NCBI GenBank assembly: GCA_038380435.1
Contig: JAWZYU010000008.1
Location: forward strand, 75,530,020-75,594,019
Source: Ryuthela nishihirai
Lineage: Eukaryota; Arthropoda; Arachnida; Araneae; Heptathelidae
Reading direction: 5' to 3'
DNA: 64,000 bases
In this document: one piece after another, positions 1 through 10,672 of the stretch
Layout: each line of letters opens with the position of its first letter
How positions within the stretch are numbered: position 1 is the first letter of the stretch
Translations under genes and position numbers: made by a program
Notes under the pieces: model-generated
What the model saw: the letters and a program-made list of their open reading frames with translations, nothing else
Database searches by the model: none
Told to the model about the DNA's origin: nothing

Positions 1-169
1 GGCCATAGTTTGACTACTGACTGCAATTATTTCTCTTTTAACAGATAAATGAAAAAAAATTCTTTTTTTGGTTGATTTGTACTAAGAAAGTATTATTATT
101 TGCATTTTCTGAATACATTATTTTGAATTTAGTCTGTTATAGGGTGCTAAACAGGCATCTACCTGGATT
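1..169. other. AT-rich edge, no gene recognised
   Basis: AT-rich sequence with no recognisable coding region. It lies just before the first block that can be aligned to the I-like LINE. Confidence 0.5.
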
Positions 170-488
170 TAGCTGCCAGAAGAGATGTGGAACTGGCAGT
201 GGAGATGTTACAGCTGATCTGGCAGCAGGATCTGATAAGTCACTGCTCCTGATACCAGCATGCCCAGACACTCAACAGAAAAGGATGGTAGAAATGGTAG
301 CCAAAAGATAGAGTTGCTGGTGAATCTTGGAAAGAACAGAGTAAGGATAAAGTCTCACCAAGATCAAAGCATGTAACAAGCTATGAGAGTCAGTGTAAAG
401 CATATACTAATGATGATGGTTAACTGAAATAAAGTCCAGGGCAAAACTGATAGAATGCAATTCTACAGTGTAGATGGACAGCCTAGTG

Positions 489-1887
489 CAGGCATGGCCA
501 ACTGTTTTTGCCCCCGGGCCGGATTGGAAAAAAAAAATATTTTCACGGGCCGGATTGGAAAAAAAATATTTTCACGGGCCGGACGAAATATTAAAATTGA
601 AAAATGTTAAGCAAAACACTTATTTCTTTAAGTAAACAAAATTTTATTATGAAATTTGTTTATGAATAATTGTAAGTAAATCAATACAACAAATTAACAT
701 AATAACTAATGCGACGTGTTGAGGCGGTTTGCATCGCTTATTATTTTTTTAATATCTGGTTCTATACTTGTAGTAGCTATTCTTAACACAGCCTCCAAAT
801 GTAAATCATTCAATCTTGATCTTGTTGTACTTTTATTTAGATTCATTAAAGAAAAGGTTTGTTCACAAATATAAGTTGAGCTAAAGATTACTAAATACGT
901 CTTGGCAAGTTTTTTTAAATTTCCATATTTTTCATTATTCAATTGCTTATAAAAATTACACAAATTTTCTTGCTCTTCTCGATATTTCTCATGTAATAAT
1001 TCATCACATTGTAAATTAATTATTTCTAATTGTATATCAACAGGAACGTCATCAACTTGTACAGAAAATGGATTTCGGATAATAGATAAAATTTTATCAA
1101 TTTTTTTGAAGCAATCGAATCTCTGCTCGAAATCTGTCATTAGTGCAAGGATGTTTTTATTAAATGTTTTAAACTTTTAAAATATTTAAAGATATGGTCT
1201 GTAACGTTGGAAAATGATCAAATTTACATTCAGCCAGAATTGTAGAAAAAAGGCTAAGCTTCATTTTAAAAGCTCTTAATTTCTGTATTAAATCATGAAC
1301 AAATAAATTTTTTCCTTGTATACATGTGTTAAATTCGTTCAAATGTGTGAGAATATCCAAAGAAAATGCTAAATCACAAATCCAATTTGGATCTAATAAT
1401 TCAGGAAAAGCCTCATTTTCTTTAAGCATTAAAAATATTTTTATTTCCTCTTGAAGGTCCCACACACGTCTTAAAACTTTTCCCAAACTTAACCAACGGA
1501 TTTTATTGTGTTATAGTACATCTAAATGACTGGTATTTAGTTCTTCAAGGAGATCAATAAATTGCCTGTGATTTAATCCTTTTGATCGTAGGAAATTCAC
1601 TAATTTCACAACTACATTTGTAACATGATCGATTTTTAAAATATTTTTGCACTATGCAAAAATATTTTACTCGCCTGCTGGCAACGTCGCTTGAACATCG
1701 AGTGCAGATGAGTATAAAAGTTTTAATTCTTTATAAAGGAATCTTTTTTAAAAAATATAGAAGTATCGAGAATTCATTCGATTAATTACTAGAAGTTAAA
1801 TGTTAATATTGAAAAATTGTTCGCGGGCCACATAAATTCATTACGCGGGCCGGATCCGGCCCGCGGGCCGTATGTTGGCCATGCCTG
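489..1887 (-). mobile_element. hAT transposon, internally deleted, with 8-bp target duplication
   Basis: The ends form terminal inverted repeats. The left end starts caggcatggccaac and the right end is its complement, ttggccatgcctg. Next to them are GC-rich subterminal blocks (gggccggatt motifs). The flanks are gcctagtg at 481-488 and gtctagtg at 1888-1895, an 8-bp target duplication with one mismatch, which is the hAT hallmark. Removing the element rejoins the I-like LINE relic. At 1399 bp it is too short for a full hAT, and only the C-terminal part of the transposase remains. Confidence 0.85.
706..1486 (-). pseudogene. hAT transposase C-terminal half, two fragments
   Basis: The minus-strand open segments 1486-1169 (105 aa) and 1140-706 (144 aa) encode the end of a hAT transposase of the GTF2IRD2/ZBED type. 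The second segment holds the hAT dimerisation signature (ICEQTFSLMNLNKSTTRSRL), including the usual C-E-x-x-FS-x-MN pattern near the C terminus. The two segments are in different frames, separated by about 30 bases. The N-terminal BED zinc finger and most of the catalytic region are missing, so the product cannot be an active transposase. It lies wholly inside the hAT element bounded by its inverted repeats. Family assignment is from motif recognition and is fairly secure; the subfamily is not. Confidence 0.75.
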
Positions 1888-1974
1888 GTCTAGTGGGATC
1901 TGGTCTGGTATAATTACATCATAGCAGATCATGGCTAATTAAACTGATTCCCAGAATTCAAGCCATCTTTGAGT

Positions 1975-2302
1975 TGGGCTGCACTTTTTTTTGCACACAA
2001 TGGGCTAAATGACCAGGTCACAAGGATCCTGAAGTCTCAGTGAAGGTTGGGGGGAAAGGGATCCACTGGAGAGATCTTGTCAAGGCCATCCAGCATGTTC
2101 TTTAATGTGCACAGAGTAGGCTCTCCCATGTACAGAGCCACAGCTTAATGTCCCATCTGATGGACAGCAGTATTTGCAAGCCCATTGGTATCCTCTACTA
2201 AGAGGGCAGGGACTTTTGCAATGATAAATCTAAATGCTGGCCCAAGTGGGAATTGAACCTGGGAATTGCAGATTACGAGCCTGGCATGTTGCCGACTGAG
2301 TT
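1975..2302 (-). mobile_element. SINE (tRNA-derived, ~390-bp family), degenerate
   Basis: An old copy of the window's main SINE. It keeps the 3' block (gcacttttttttgcacacaa), the middle block (ccatccagcatgttcttta) and the tRNA-like head with a B box. It sits in the I-like relic at a point where LINE sequence is also missing. Confidence 0.75.
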
Positions 2303-2670
2303 TATGTTTATTGGCCTCAACATAAAGACTCTAAACTGATAAGGAGCAGAAGGCCCACATATGCATGTGGAGTTTTTGATGATGGAGAGTCAAGCACCTT
2401 AACCACAAAATCCTGAACCAAATTGTATACTTGGGATCCATAAACTAGTTTCAGCTGGACAAAGGTGCAAGGTACAGGGGAAGTAAAGAACATAAGCCTA
2501 TTCCCAAGGAGAGAGAGGATCTTGATGGCATTCAGTGCCTGCATGCCTTGATTTGAGATGACAATTGGGAACTCTGAGGAATACAAGGATGAAGATGGAG
2601 GAAAAATATTCCCTCAGAATACTGTAAATTACTATATTAAATATTATACATTAGAGGAACACCATACATT

Positions 2671-3988
2671 AGAGGAACCCCTCAACATGGGGTACGGGGT
2701 AAAATTTTTGGGGTACACCATGAGAGCTCAAAAGTCACTAGATCTAGTAACAAAGTCTAAGTTGGCAACACTGCTACTAATTAATTTCTGAGAACTGAGT
2801 GACGAAGTGCAGTGCTGTAGTTCATGTCTGTACACGTTTGTCAATCCTCCCTTCCCTACCTGAGAGCCGAACCTACCCGAACAGCTGATTGCCCAGTCAA
2901 AACATCCATTCTAAGTGAGTGAATGTGCCTTCTTACTGCTCTATGCATTTGCTGTGATTTATTTTACTTGCTGTGTTAAAGTTATTTTTAGTCTTCAGTT
3001 CACCATGAAGTTAAATGAACATGTTTCTAAAGTACCTTGAAACATGGATAAATGGATAATTAAGAAGAAAAGTAATGTGGAGCTGGAGCCAATTGCTTCT
3101 ATGGTTAGCATATTTAGCTGATATTTTTGATAAAAATGAATATTTTGAACTTATCATTACAAGGAGACAAGGTTGATGTGTTCTATGTTGAGAAGAAAAA
3201 AAAGAGGCCATAATAAAAAAAAATTTCTCTCTGGGAAAACAGAATTAAAAAGAACAGCTGTGACCAATTTCAGGGACTGCTCATTTTCTTCAAGAAATGA
3301 ATCTAAACGATTGCACACTTTGAAGACATTCGACAACAAATAATCATTCACTTAAGCACTCTTAAAACTCTTATAAGGCAGCATTTTCCACCCCCTGACG
3401 AAATGCAAGAATGGATTCGAGACTCCTTCACATTTGGAAAAATGTAAGCTTCCATTGTCCAAGAAAGAAGAGTTGATTGAGATATCTTGTGACAATAGTT
3501 TAAAAAGCATTCATTCCAAAAAGCCATTGATTAGTTTTTGGTTGAAATGGAGAAGGAATATCTGACTTTGTCAAGAATTGCGGTTAAATATTTGTTACCT
3601 TTTGCAACAACTTATTTATGTAAAACTGATTTTTCATCTTTAACTGCTTTAGAAATAAATATAGGTACAGGCTGGATGCTGAAAATGGCTTGCGACTCTA
3701 CCTTAGCAAAAGATAACCCCCAACCATTGATGAACTGTGCAAGCATAAATAAGAGCAACCATTCCATGTTTAGCACCCTATGACTTTTATACCTAGTAAA
3801 ATGTTTATAATTTTATAAGATTTGTTAAATTGTTTATGTCATTTTTTATGTTTATCGATATATGTAATTTATGAATACAAAATTTAATGTGTGTATATAT
3901 ATATATTATTCCCATTGTTATACTATAACTATAATTTTATCTATCTACACAAGGGGAAACGTGAAGCATAAAAGGTTGAGAACCACTG
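2671..3988 (+). mobile_element. hAT transposon relic (ZBED5-like)
   Basis: The right end reads ggttgagaaccactg, a typical hAT terminus, followed by cattagat. The left end is decayed but is preceded by cattagag at 2667-2674, giving a 7/8 target duplication. Subterminal sequences at 2690-2765 and 3900-3988 match the two ends of the small MITE at 55045-55224, so the MITE is a deletion derivative of this family. The I-like relic resumes right after it, at 3997. Confidence 0.75.
3355..3783 (+). pseudogene. hAT (ZBED5/SCAND3-type) transposase C-terminal relic
   Basis: Fragments in shifting frames resemble the C-terminal part of ZBED5-like hAT transposases. The clearest segment, 3538-3783, carries EKEYLTLSRIAVKYLLPFAT followed by TYLC and a phenylalanine-serine pair, matching the conserved family pattern of a Lys-x-Leu-Leu-Pro-Phe core, then Thr-Tyr-Leu-Cys. 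Upstream, 3380-3480 carries remnants of the preceding acidic helix. Stops and frameshifts separate the pieces, and no N-terminal BED finger is seen. It lies inside the hAT element and reads toward its right end, as expected. Confidence 0.7.
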
Positions 3989-4856
3989 CATTAGATAATG
4001 AATGGGATGAATAGTTCCTACCACTCTTCTGGTCTTTATCCCACATGATGTTAAAACTGGTTGCACAGGAGATGGAAGATGCATACTTGATTCAAAATTC
4101 CTTCTTTATCTAAAACCAGATGAAACAAGTTTTCATCCTGGTGCACTTGAATGCTTCAAGGTTGGTGGGATGTCAGATATCTCTCAAACAACCCAAAAGC
4201 CTGGTTCTGTGCCTTATGAGTTGTGATGTAGTTGGAATTCCCCCATGGTTTGGATAACTAGGAAACCATATAAATGCCTGTGGGATGGTATAAGCAGCTG
4301 CTTGAATGATGCAGTCTTTCATCTTCACCAATGCAACATTGATTGGCTCTTGGGTGACTGAGGGCAAGTCTAAATCACTGAGGAGTTCAAAACACTCCAG
4401 CCAGCTTGATCAATCTTCCATTGTGACACACACAATTGGTCACAAATTGGCAGTGAAACTATGGGTTGGAGAATGAAAATAAGTAATCGCATTGGTGTTT
4501 CAAGGGATGGAGAAAGATCTCCAAACCAGTGCCTGAAGATCCTGCCATTGGCATCAATACCACCCCAAAGAGGACTTCATTGAAGTTCCCCTATGAGAAT
4601 AAATGGCAGCTACAAGATCTAGCAGCTGTGAGATATTGGAAGAGATGGCATTTCCAATCAGAAGATAGATCAGTAGATGGTCAATGAGAATCCCATGAAG
4701 AGAAAATAGGCAATTACCTCTAAGTTGGTGATGAGGGGTTTGACCTGGAAAGTAGAATGATGGCTCACAAGGAATGAAAGCTGACCATTTCCATCTTAGT
4801 ATCTGGCAAACAAGCAAAAAATGCAAGATCATAGGGTTATTTATTGCCTGCATGTA

Positions 4857-5749
4857 CAGGGGTTTATCAAAATAATGGAAACACCGACTGTGACAAGTTA
4901 TATGCAGTGCGCCATATGCATATCACAGGGACGACCTTACCTATGATGTGAGGCATATAAAGTGGAGAAGTACGATGTCAGCTTTCCTATTACAGTGCCA
5001 CAGGTGCAGGTGAAACAGCTGTTGTGGAGTAACAGTCGACAACGTCAGATCTCAGTGACCTCCAAAGAGGCATGATCAGTGGCCCATGTCTTGCAGGAGC
5101 TTAAGTAACCAGAATGATGGAAATAGTAGGTGTAACACGAGGAACTGTATTGAAGATTATGACTACATATCAAAAAGAACATGGCATTACCTCCAAATAT
5201 GCAAATTGCAGACACCACACAAAGTTTTCAGATAGGGATAAGTGAACATTAGCATGGATTGTACAATGGAAGCACAAGACCAAGGCACTGCAAATAGCAG
5301 CAGAATTGAGCACCAATCAGAATGATCCTGTTTCTGTCATAACAGTTCATTGGGAACTTCATCATGACAGTATTTATGGCCATGCCACAATCCTCTGATT
5401 ACCGACATCAATGCAACAAAACATGTATGGTGGTGCAAAGCACATAAAAACTGGGATGCTAAAAATTGGCAACGTGTCATCTGGTCTAATGAATTTTGCT
5501 ACACATTGTTTCCCACCACTTGTAGAGTGTACATCTGATGAAAACCTGCAGAAGTGTACCACCCTGAATGTTTGGTTCTGACTATGAAGCATGGAGGTAG
5601 ATCCCTGATGCTGTGGGGTGCCATATCATGGCATTCCTTAGGGTCATTAGTTATTCTTCAGGGTTGTGTCACATCTGCAACATATGAATCCATTCTCGGG
5701 GACCACCTGCACCCAATGCTGTGGGCATGTTCCCTAATAACCTTGAAAC
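4857..5749 (+). mobile_element. Tc1-like transposon, right end missing
   Basis: Starts at a TA (4855-4856) with caggggtttatcaaaataat, a plausible Tc1-type terminal repeat, inside the I-like relic. The transposase relic runs to about 5745, where element U begins (5750). The rest of the transposase and the right terminal repeat are not present after U. Confidence 0.75.
5040..5745 (+). pseudogene. Tc1-like transposase, broken
   Basis: A cut-and-paste transposase of the Tc1 (DD34E) family in several frames. The N-terminal helix-turn-helix region is visible at 5065-5175 (arginine-glycine-methionine-isoleucine start and a GVTRGTVLKI-like recognition helix). The catalytic part is clearer: WDAKNWQRVIW near 5455 is the usual context of the first aspartate, followed by SNE where functional elements have SDE. 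Further on, 5554-5720 carries HGGRSLMLWGAISWHSLG and ILGDHLHPML. The C-terminal third is lost at the junction with U. It has stops and cannot be functional. Confidence 0.8.
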
Positions 5750-6359
5750 CAGGGGTGAGGGGGAACACTCCCCCTGGAGCCCAAAAAATGGGGGAGGAAA
5801 TTGCTTTGCATTTATGAATCTGTTGAATGTGTTATGAGGGTGCACAAAACTTCAATCAGACAAGAAAAAATATCTCATGATCATCAAAAAACAATCAAGA
5901 GATAAGCTGCATTTGGTCATTTGATTTCTCAAAATGGGATTATCAGATAATCTTTTACGCAACAGAGTTTTGAAATTTCCATATTTCATTTAAAGGGTTC
6001 TAATTTAGATTTTTGTTTCCCTTTAGACGGGATTGTACAACCTAAACTTATTTAAGAGGAATTAAAAAAACTTTATTCTGAAAGAGCAGCAGGGAAAGAA
6101 AATTCTCAACTTAGAAATGAAAATATATATTTCAGAAGAATTCGAAAAAAAAAGCTACTTTTAAGGAATCAATAAAATATCTTGATTAGAAACAAAAATA
6201 TATATTTTTAATTAGTGAGGAATAAGAGAGGAACATAAATGATGACGACGACAATAAAGTTGAGCCATATAGTTTAGTAGACAAGATGGATAAATGCATT
6301 TGAGAATTCATCATGTTAAATAGAAAGGATTCAGAAAATGGTAAAATTATTTAGTTAAA

Positions 6360-6685
6360 TATGTTTGGCCAAATAAATAGAAGAGATGAGCCAGATTCAG
6401 TACATTTTTGTGTGCGTTTTATAAGCAACAGATTAAGTGGGCCTGCTTTAGAGGTAAACATATCAGTTTGCTTTGTTCATAATCAATTCATGCATATCAT
6501 CACTCAGCAGTAATTTTAAAGTTCCAAAGTGTTCCAATTTACCAAAAGATTACGAACTGGTCCATCTCTATTTTCGTGAGCAATCCAGATCATTGATTCA
6601 TTAGTGATTTGACTGACCCATGAAATGCCACTAAAATCACGTCCCATTTCATCTCTTTGTAGGGTTAAAAAATTATTTCTGATCG
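6360..6685 (-). pseudogene. Unrecognised ORF remnant of element U (leftward)
   Basis: Reading minus, the segments 12740-12618 and 6685-6450 give a protein conserved with the second U copy (17390-17770, plus strand). It includes a helical KEEEIMSILFAVDSS stretch, then GRDFSGISW, QITNESM and HENRDGPVRNLL, and ends with a leucine-rich stretch and MHELIMN. Matching residues survive in both copies despite frameshifts, which argues for a once-coding region. The order of a basic/aromatic stretch, then VRNLL, then L-x-L-L-x-D-x-M-x-E-L-I is loosely like the N-terminal region of piggyBac transposases. That is a weak guess; the function is unknown. Confidence 0.4.
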
Positions 6686-6720
6686 CTATTCAGTGCTGGT
6701 TTGGTTGTTTGGGGTTTAAT

Positions 6721-6750
6721 GGCGCATCGGCAACAAGGCCATAATGCGCC
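6721..6750 (-). other. 3'-end stem-loop of I-like LINE copy 1
   Basis: ggcgcat (6721-6727) pairs with atgcgcc (6744-6750) about 25-50 bases before the 3' end. The other copy has the same hairpin with a longer 9-bp stem. A 3' hairpin of this kind is a likely recognition site for the element's own reverse transcriptase; that role is inferred. Confidence 0.6.
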
Positions 6751-6958
6751 AAACAAAAGACAATATAAAAGATAAAAGACATAGAAACCCGCAACCAAAA
6801 TTAAAAATATATTTTCAACATTATAAAAGGGTAAAATAACAAAAAACAGGTGCATAGAAACAGAGTAAAACAACTGTAGAAATACTAAATAAAATAATCC
6901 CAGGTGTAAGAGACCTGGGATAAATAATGCGATTAAAATATGCAGTATAATTAGTATA

Positions 6959-9900
6959 TCAAATTCGATTAAAATATCCAGTAAATTTTAAAAATTCAAA
7001 AACAGCGGTAAAATGACAATGATCTGATAAAAGATGTCCGAGTGTAAGGGGCTCGGACGTAAAATCATGGAAGTTAAAAATCATACTTCGTTCAAGGTTA
7101 AAACAATGACATTCAATTAAAAGATGTTTAACTGTTAAAACGGTGTCACAAAACTCGCACTTAGGTACTGCGTCCGCCTTAAGAAGAAAAGAGTGGGTTA
7201 AAAACGAGTGACCTAAGCGGAGCCGAGCAAGGACAACTTCCTCCTTACGATTCCTGCGAAAACAAGACTGCCACGGTTTGACAATGGGCTTGATCTCGAA
7301 GAGTTTGTTAGCAACCTGTTCAGACCAAGATCTCTGCCACTGTGCCCGGAGCTCGATGGTGAAACGCTGCCGGAAATCCACATATGGAACCGGCAACGGA
7401 GAGTCGGGCAGGGGCGTGGCTGACTTGGCAGCAGAATCTGCCAAGTCGTTGCCCCTGATCCCGACATGACCGGGCACCCAACAGAAGAGAATCGTGGTGG
7501 TGGCTGCCAGACGATGGAGCTGCTGGCAGATCTTGGAGAGAACAGGGTGAGGCCGATGCCTCACTGAGATCAAAGCCTGTAGCGAGCTAAGCGAGTCGGT
7601 GTAAAGCACACACCTACGATGATGCTTAGCTGCTATATGGTCCAAGGCAATGCTGATAGCGTGCAACTCAGCAGTGAAGATGGAACACTGCTGTGGGATC
7701 TGGTCTGCAATGATTACATCACAGCAGACCATGGCTGATCCCACTGAAGTGCCAGACTTCGAGCCATCTGTGAAGACAGGCAAGAAGTCCGGGTGCGCAG
7801 CACGATGGCTGGCAAAGAGTTGCCGGTACACACAGTCGGGTGTAAAGGCCTTCCCCGTCCTGCACAGGGAAAAATCGCAGGAAGGGGAAACAGCGAGCCA
7901 AGGTGGAAGTGGCTCAGCTGTCGACTGTGCGATGCTATCGAGACTGGTGTTGATGTCTCGCAGGTAACCTCGGACACGCAAACCGAAAGGACGAATGGCA
8001 GTCGGCCGATTCTGGTATAACATTTCCCACCTGGGACTGAAAACGCAGTCCCAAGTGGGATGGCCTGGCAGGGATCGCAATTTTGATGCATACTGCAGGG
8101 ACAACTGCTGACGGCGAATAGATAAAGATGGTTCATCGGTCTCAACGTAGAGACTCTGGACCGGTGAAGTGCGGAAGGCCCCCGTGCACACACGGAGGGC
8201 CTGATGATGGAGTGGGTCCAGCACCTTCACCACCGAATCCCGGGCGGAGTCATACACCTGGGATCCGTAGTCCAGTTTCGACCGGACAAGTGCACGGTAA
8301 AGGCGGAGCAAAGAACATCGGTCTGCCCCCCAAGAGAGGGAGGAGAGGACCTTGATGATGTTCAATGCCCGCGTGCACTTGGACCTGAGATGTCGGATAT
8401 GTGGTAAAAAGGTCAATTTCCGGTCGAAGATGAGACCGAGAAACTTTGTCTCCGCCACAACTGGAATGATGTTACCCCCGAGCCGCAGCTCGGGGTCCAG
8501 ATGAAGATTACGCTTGCGGCAAAAGTGCACGCAAGCGGTCTTCTGTGGGGAGAACCGGAACCCATTCGCCGTCGCCCAAACCGAGAGATTGTTCAGGGCA
8601 GTTTGCAGTTGTCGTTCAATGACCCTCATGCTGGACGATGAGCAAAAGATGCTAAAGTCGTCAACATAGAGGGCATTGCCTACAGTCGGAGGAAGTTGCC
8701 GTGTAATGGAATTGATCTTGACAGCGAAAAGCGTAACACTCAGGACGCAGCCTTGAGGCACCCCCTGTTCTTGGGGGAAAGGCCGCGACAGAGTGTTGCC
8801 GACACGAACTCGAAAAATACGAGAAGATAAAAAGTTTGCAATGAAGATCGGCATGTGACCTCGCAAGCCGAAGCTGTGAAGGTCACGAAGAATGCCGAAT
8901 CTCCATGCCGTGTCGTACGCTTTTTCGATGTCGAAGAAAATGGACACCAGGTGCTCTCTACGTAAAAAGGAATTCCTGATCGCCGATTCGAGGCGGATCA
9001 GGTGGTCTAAGGTAGACCGGTGCCTGCGAAAGCCACACTGGGTGTTGGAAAGAAGGCCGTGATGTTCCAAATACCAGGCCAGCCTGGTATTTACCATCCT
9101 TTCCAACACCTTGCAGACGCAGCTCGTCAACGCAATTGGACGATAATTGGAAGGAATCTTGGGATCTTTCCCTGGCTTAGGGAAGGCCAAGACGATGGCC
9201 TCCCGCCAGGAGTCCGGAAACTGCTCCTCGATATAAAGACGGTTGAAGAGTCGGAGCAGTCGATCCTTACTCGATGGTGAGAGATGTTGGAGCATGGCAT
9301 AATGGACATTGTCTGGCCCCACAGCAGATGCACGAGAAGTGTGCAGAGCATGGCGAAGCTCCTCCGCTGTGAATGGCCTGTTGTAAGACTCCAGGCCATT
9401 CGAATGGAAGGACAGCGGAGAGCGTTCGGCCCTGCTCTTCTGGCCAGAAACTCGGGGGAGTACGAGGAAGAGGAGGAGATGGAGGAGAATGACTCCCCCA
9501 GAGTGTCGGCAATTGCACGAGGATCAGCAATTGCCTGTCCATTGTGCTCCAGGATCGATAATGAGTGGGACGTGTACTTCCCACCCATCTTCCGGACCTT
9601 ATCCCACACGACCTTAGAACTGGTCGTGCGGGTGATAGAAGAAGTATATTTCATCCAAGATTCCTTCTGGCTCTGGCGCCGGACGAAACGGGCTTTCGCC
9701 CTGGCGCGTTTGAAAGCTTCGAGGTTGGGGGACGTCGGATATCTCCGAAACACCCCCCAAGCCTTGTTCTGAGCCTTACGAGCTGCGGTGCAGTCGGGAT
9801 TCCACCACGGTTTTGGGAACCGTGGAAACCGAGTCGAGGTCTGAGGAATAGTAGAGGCAGCTGCATGGACGATGCAGTCCGTCAACTCCGCCACTGCGAC

Positions 9901-10668
9901 ATTGATGGGCTCCTGGCTGACAGAGTGATCATCAAGCTCAGACAAGAGCTCGAAGCCACTCCAGTCAGCCCGATCAAGCCTCCACCGGGAGACACGCGAA
10001 GGGCTGCAGGGCCCCCCACGAGAGATGGTGCACACCACGGGGAGGTGATCGCTTCCATATGGATTGTCCTCGACCCCCCATGTAAAGAGTGGAAGGATCG
10101 AGGAGGAGCAGATGGTGAGGTCAATGGCAGTGAATGTGCGGGTTGGGGTGTGAAAGTAGGTACTGACACCGGTGTTCAACAGGGAGAGCGATGGATCCAG
10201 GAGCCACTGCTCCAAGACCCGGCCCCTCCCGTTGGTGTCAGCACTGCCCCAGAGCGGACTGTGGCCGTTGAAGTCCCCCATGATGAGGAAGGGGGACGGC
10301 AGCTGCGAGACGAGGTCATCAAGGTCATCCCGGAAAATGACGCTTCCGGGCGGGAGATAGACAGAACAGACAGTCAACGAAAATCCCACAAAGAGGCGGA
10401 TGGCGACCGCCTCTAAGTCGGTGGTGAGGGGAATGACCTGAAATGGAGAATGGTTGCTCACGAGGATGGCAACACCCCCGTGAGCTGGACCATCTCCATC
10501 CCGGTCCCGGCGAACCAGAGAAAAGTGCCGGATAGTGGGATTGTTGGCTGTCTGCAAGAATGTCTCCTGAAGGCACACGCAAAGGGGTTGGTGTGCCCTC
10601 AGGAGGACCTTGATGTCGTCAATATTCCTCTGGAATCCACGACAGTTCCATTGAAGGAGTGTGGCCAT
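6959..10668 (-). pseudogene. I-like LINE ORF2 (endonuclease-RT-RNase H), one frameshift
   Basis: ORF2 would nick the target DNA, reverse-transcribe the element RNA and degrade the RNA strand. It starts at 10668 (MATLLQWNCRGFQRN) and should run to 6959. A single base is missing near 9442: this copy reads cttctggccag where the other copy reads cttctgggccag. The frame therefore splits into 10668-9127 and 9322-6959. The endonuclease part keeps the GDFNGHSPLWGS and GSDH motifs. The second part keeps the RT core with YVDDF, the RNase H motifs FTDGS, TAEL, YTDS and GNDLAD, and a C-terminal CEFC zinc-binding patch. Apart from the shift the frame is open, so the damage is recent. ORF1 ends just upstream. 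Confidence 0.92.
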
Positions 10669-10672
10669 CTCA
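10666..10672 (-). promoter_or_regulatory. ORF1 stop / ORF2 start junction (TGAgATG)
   Basis: The ORF1 stop TGA (10672-10670) is separated from the ORF2 ATG (10668-10666) by one base. The same sequence is kept in copy 2 (37272-37266). A termination-reinitiation mechanism is the natural reading, inferred from spacing only. Confidence 0.6.

Larger units (their letters stand above)
170..4854 (-). mobile_element. Old I-like LINE relic, split by later insertions
   Basis: Blocks at 170-488, 1888-1974, 2303-2625 and 3997-4854 align by eye, in the same order and orientation, with the RNase H, RT and endonuclease parts of the nearly intact LINE at 6697-12606. For example, 1896-1950 matches 7696-7740, 2310-2560 matches 8138-8395, and 4000-4400 matches 9560-9960. 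The copy has many substitutions and small deletions and no usable frame. About 350 bp of the LINE is missing at the SINE junction, and roughly 1 kb is missing near 2563. It is cut off at 4854 by a Tc1 element. Its divergence from the two young copies makes it much older. It is the host sequence for two hAT elements, a SINE and a Tc1. Confidence 0.8.

Noticed and set aside
9565..10416. A 283-residue plus-strand ORF, repeated at 36165-37016
   Set aside because: It is antisense to the endonuclease region of I-like ORF2 in both copies. No known motif; the identity follows from the LINE.
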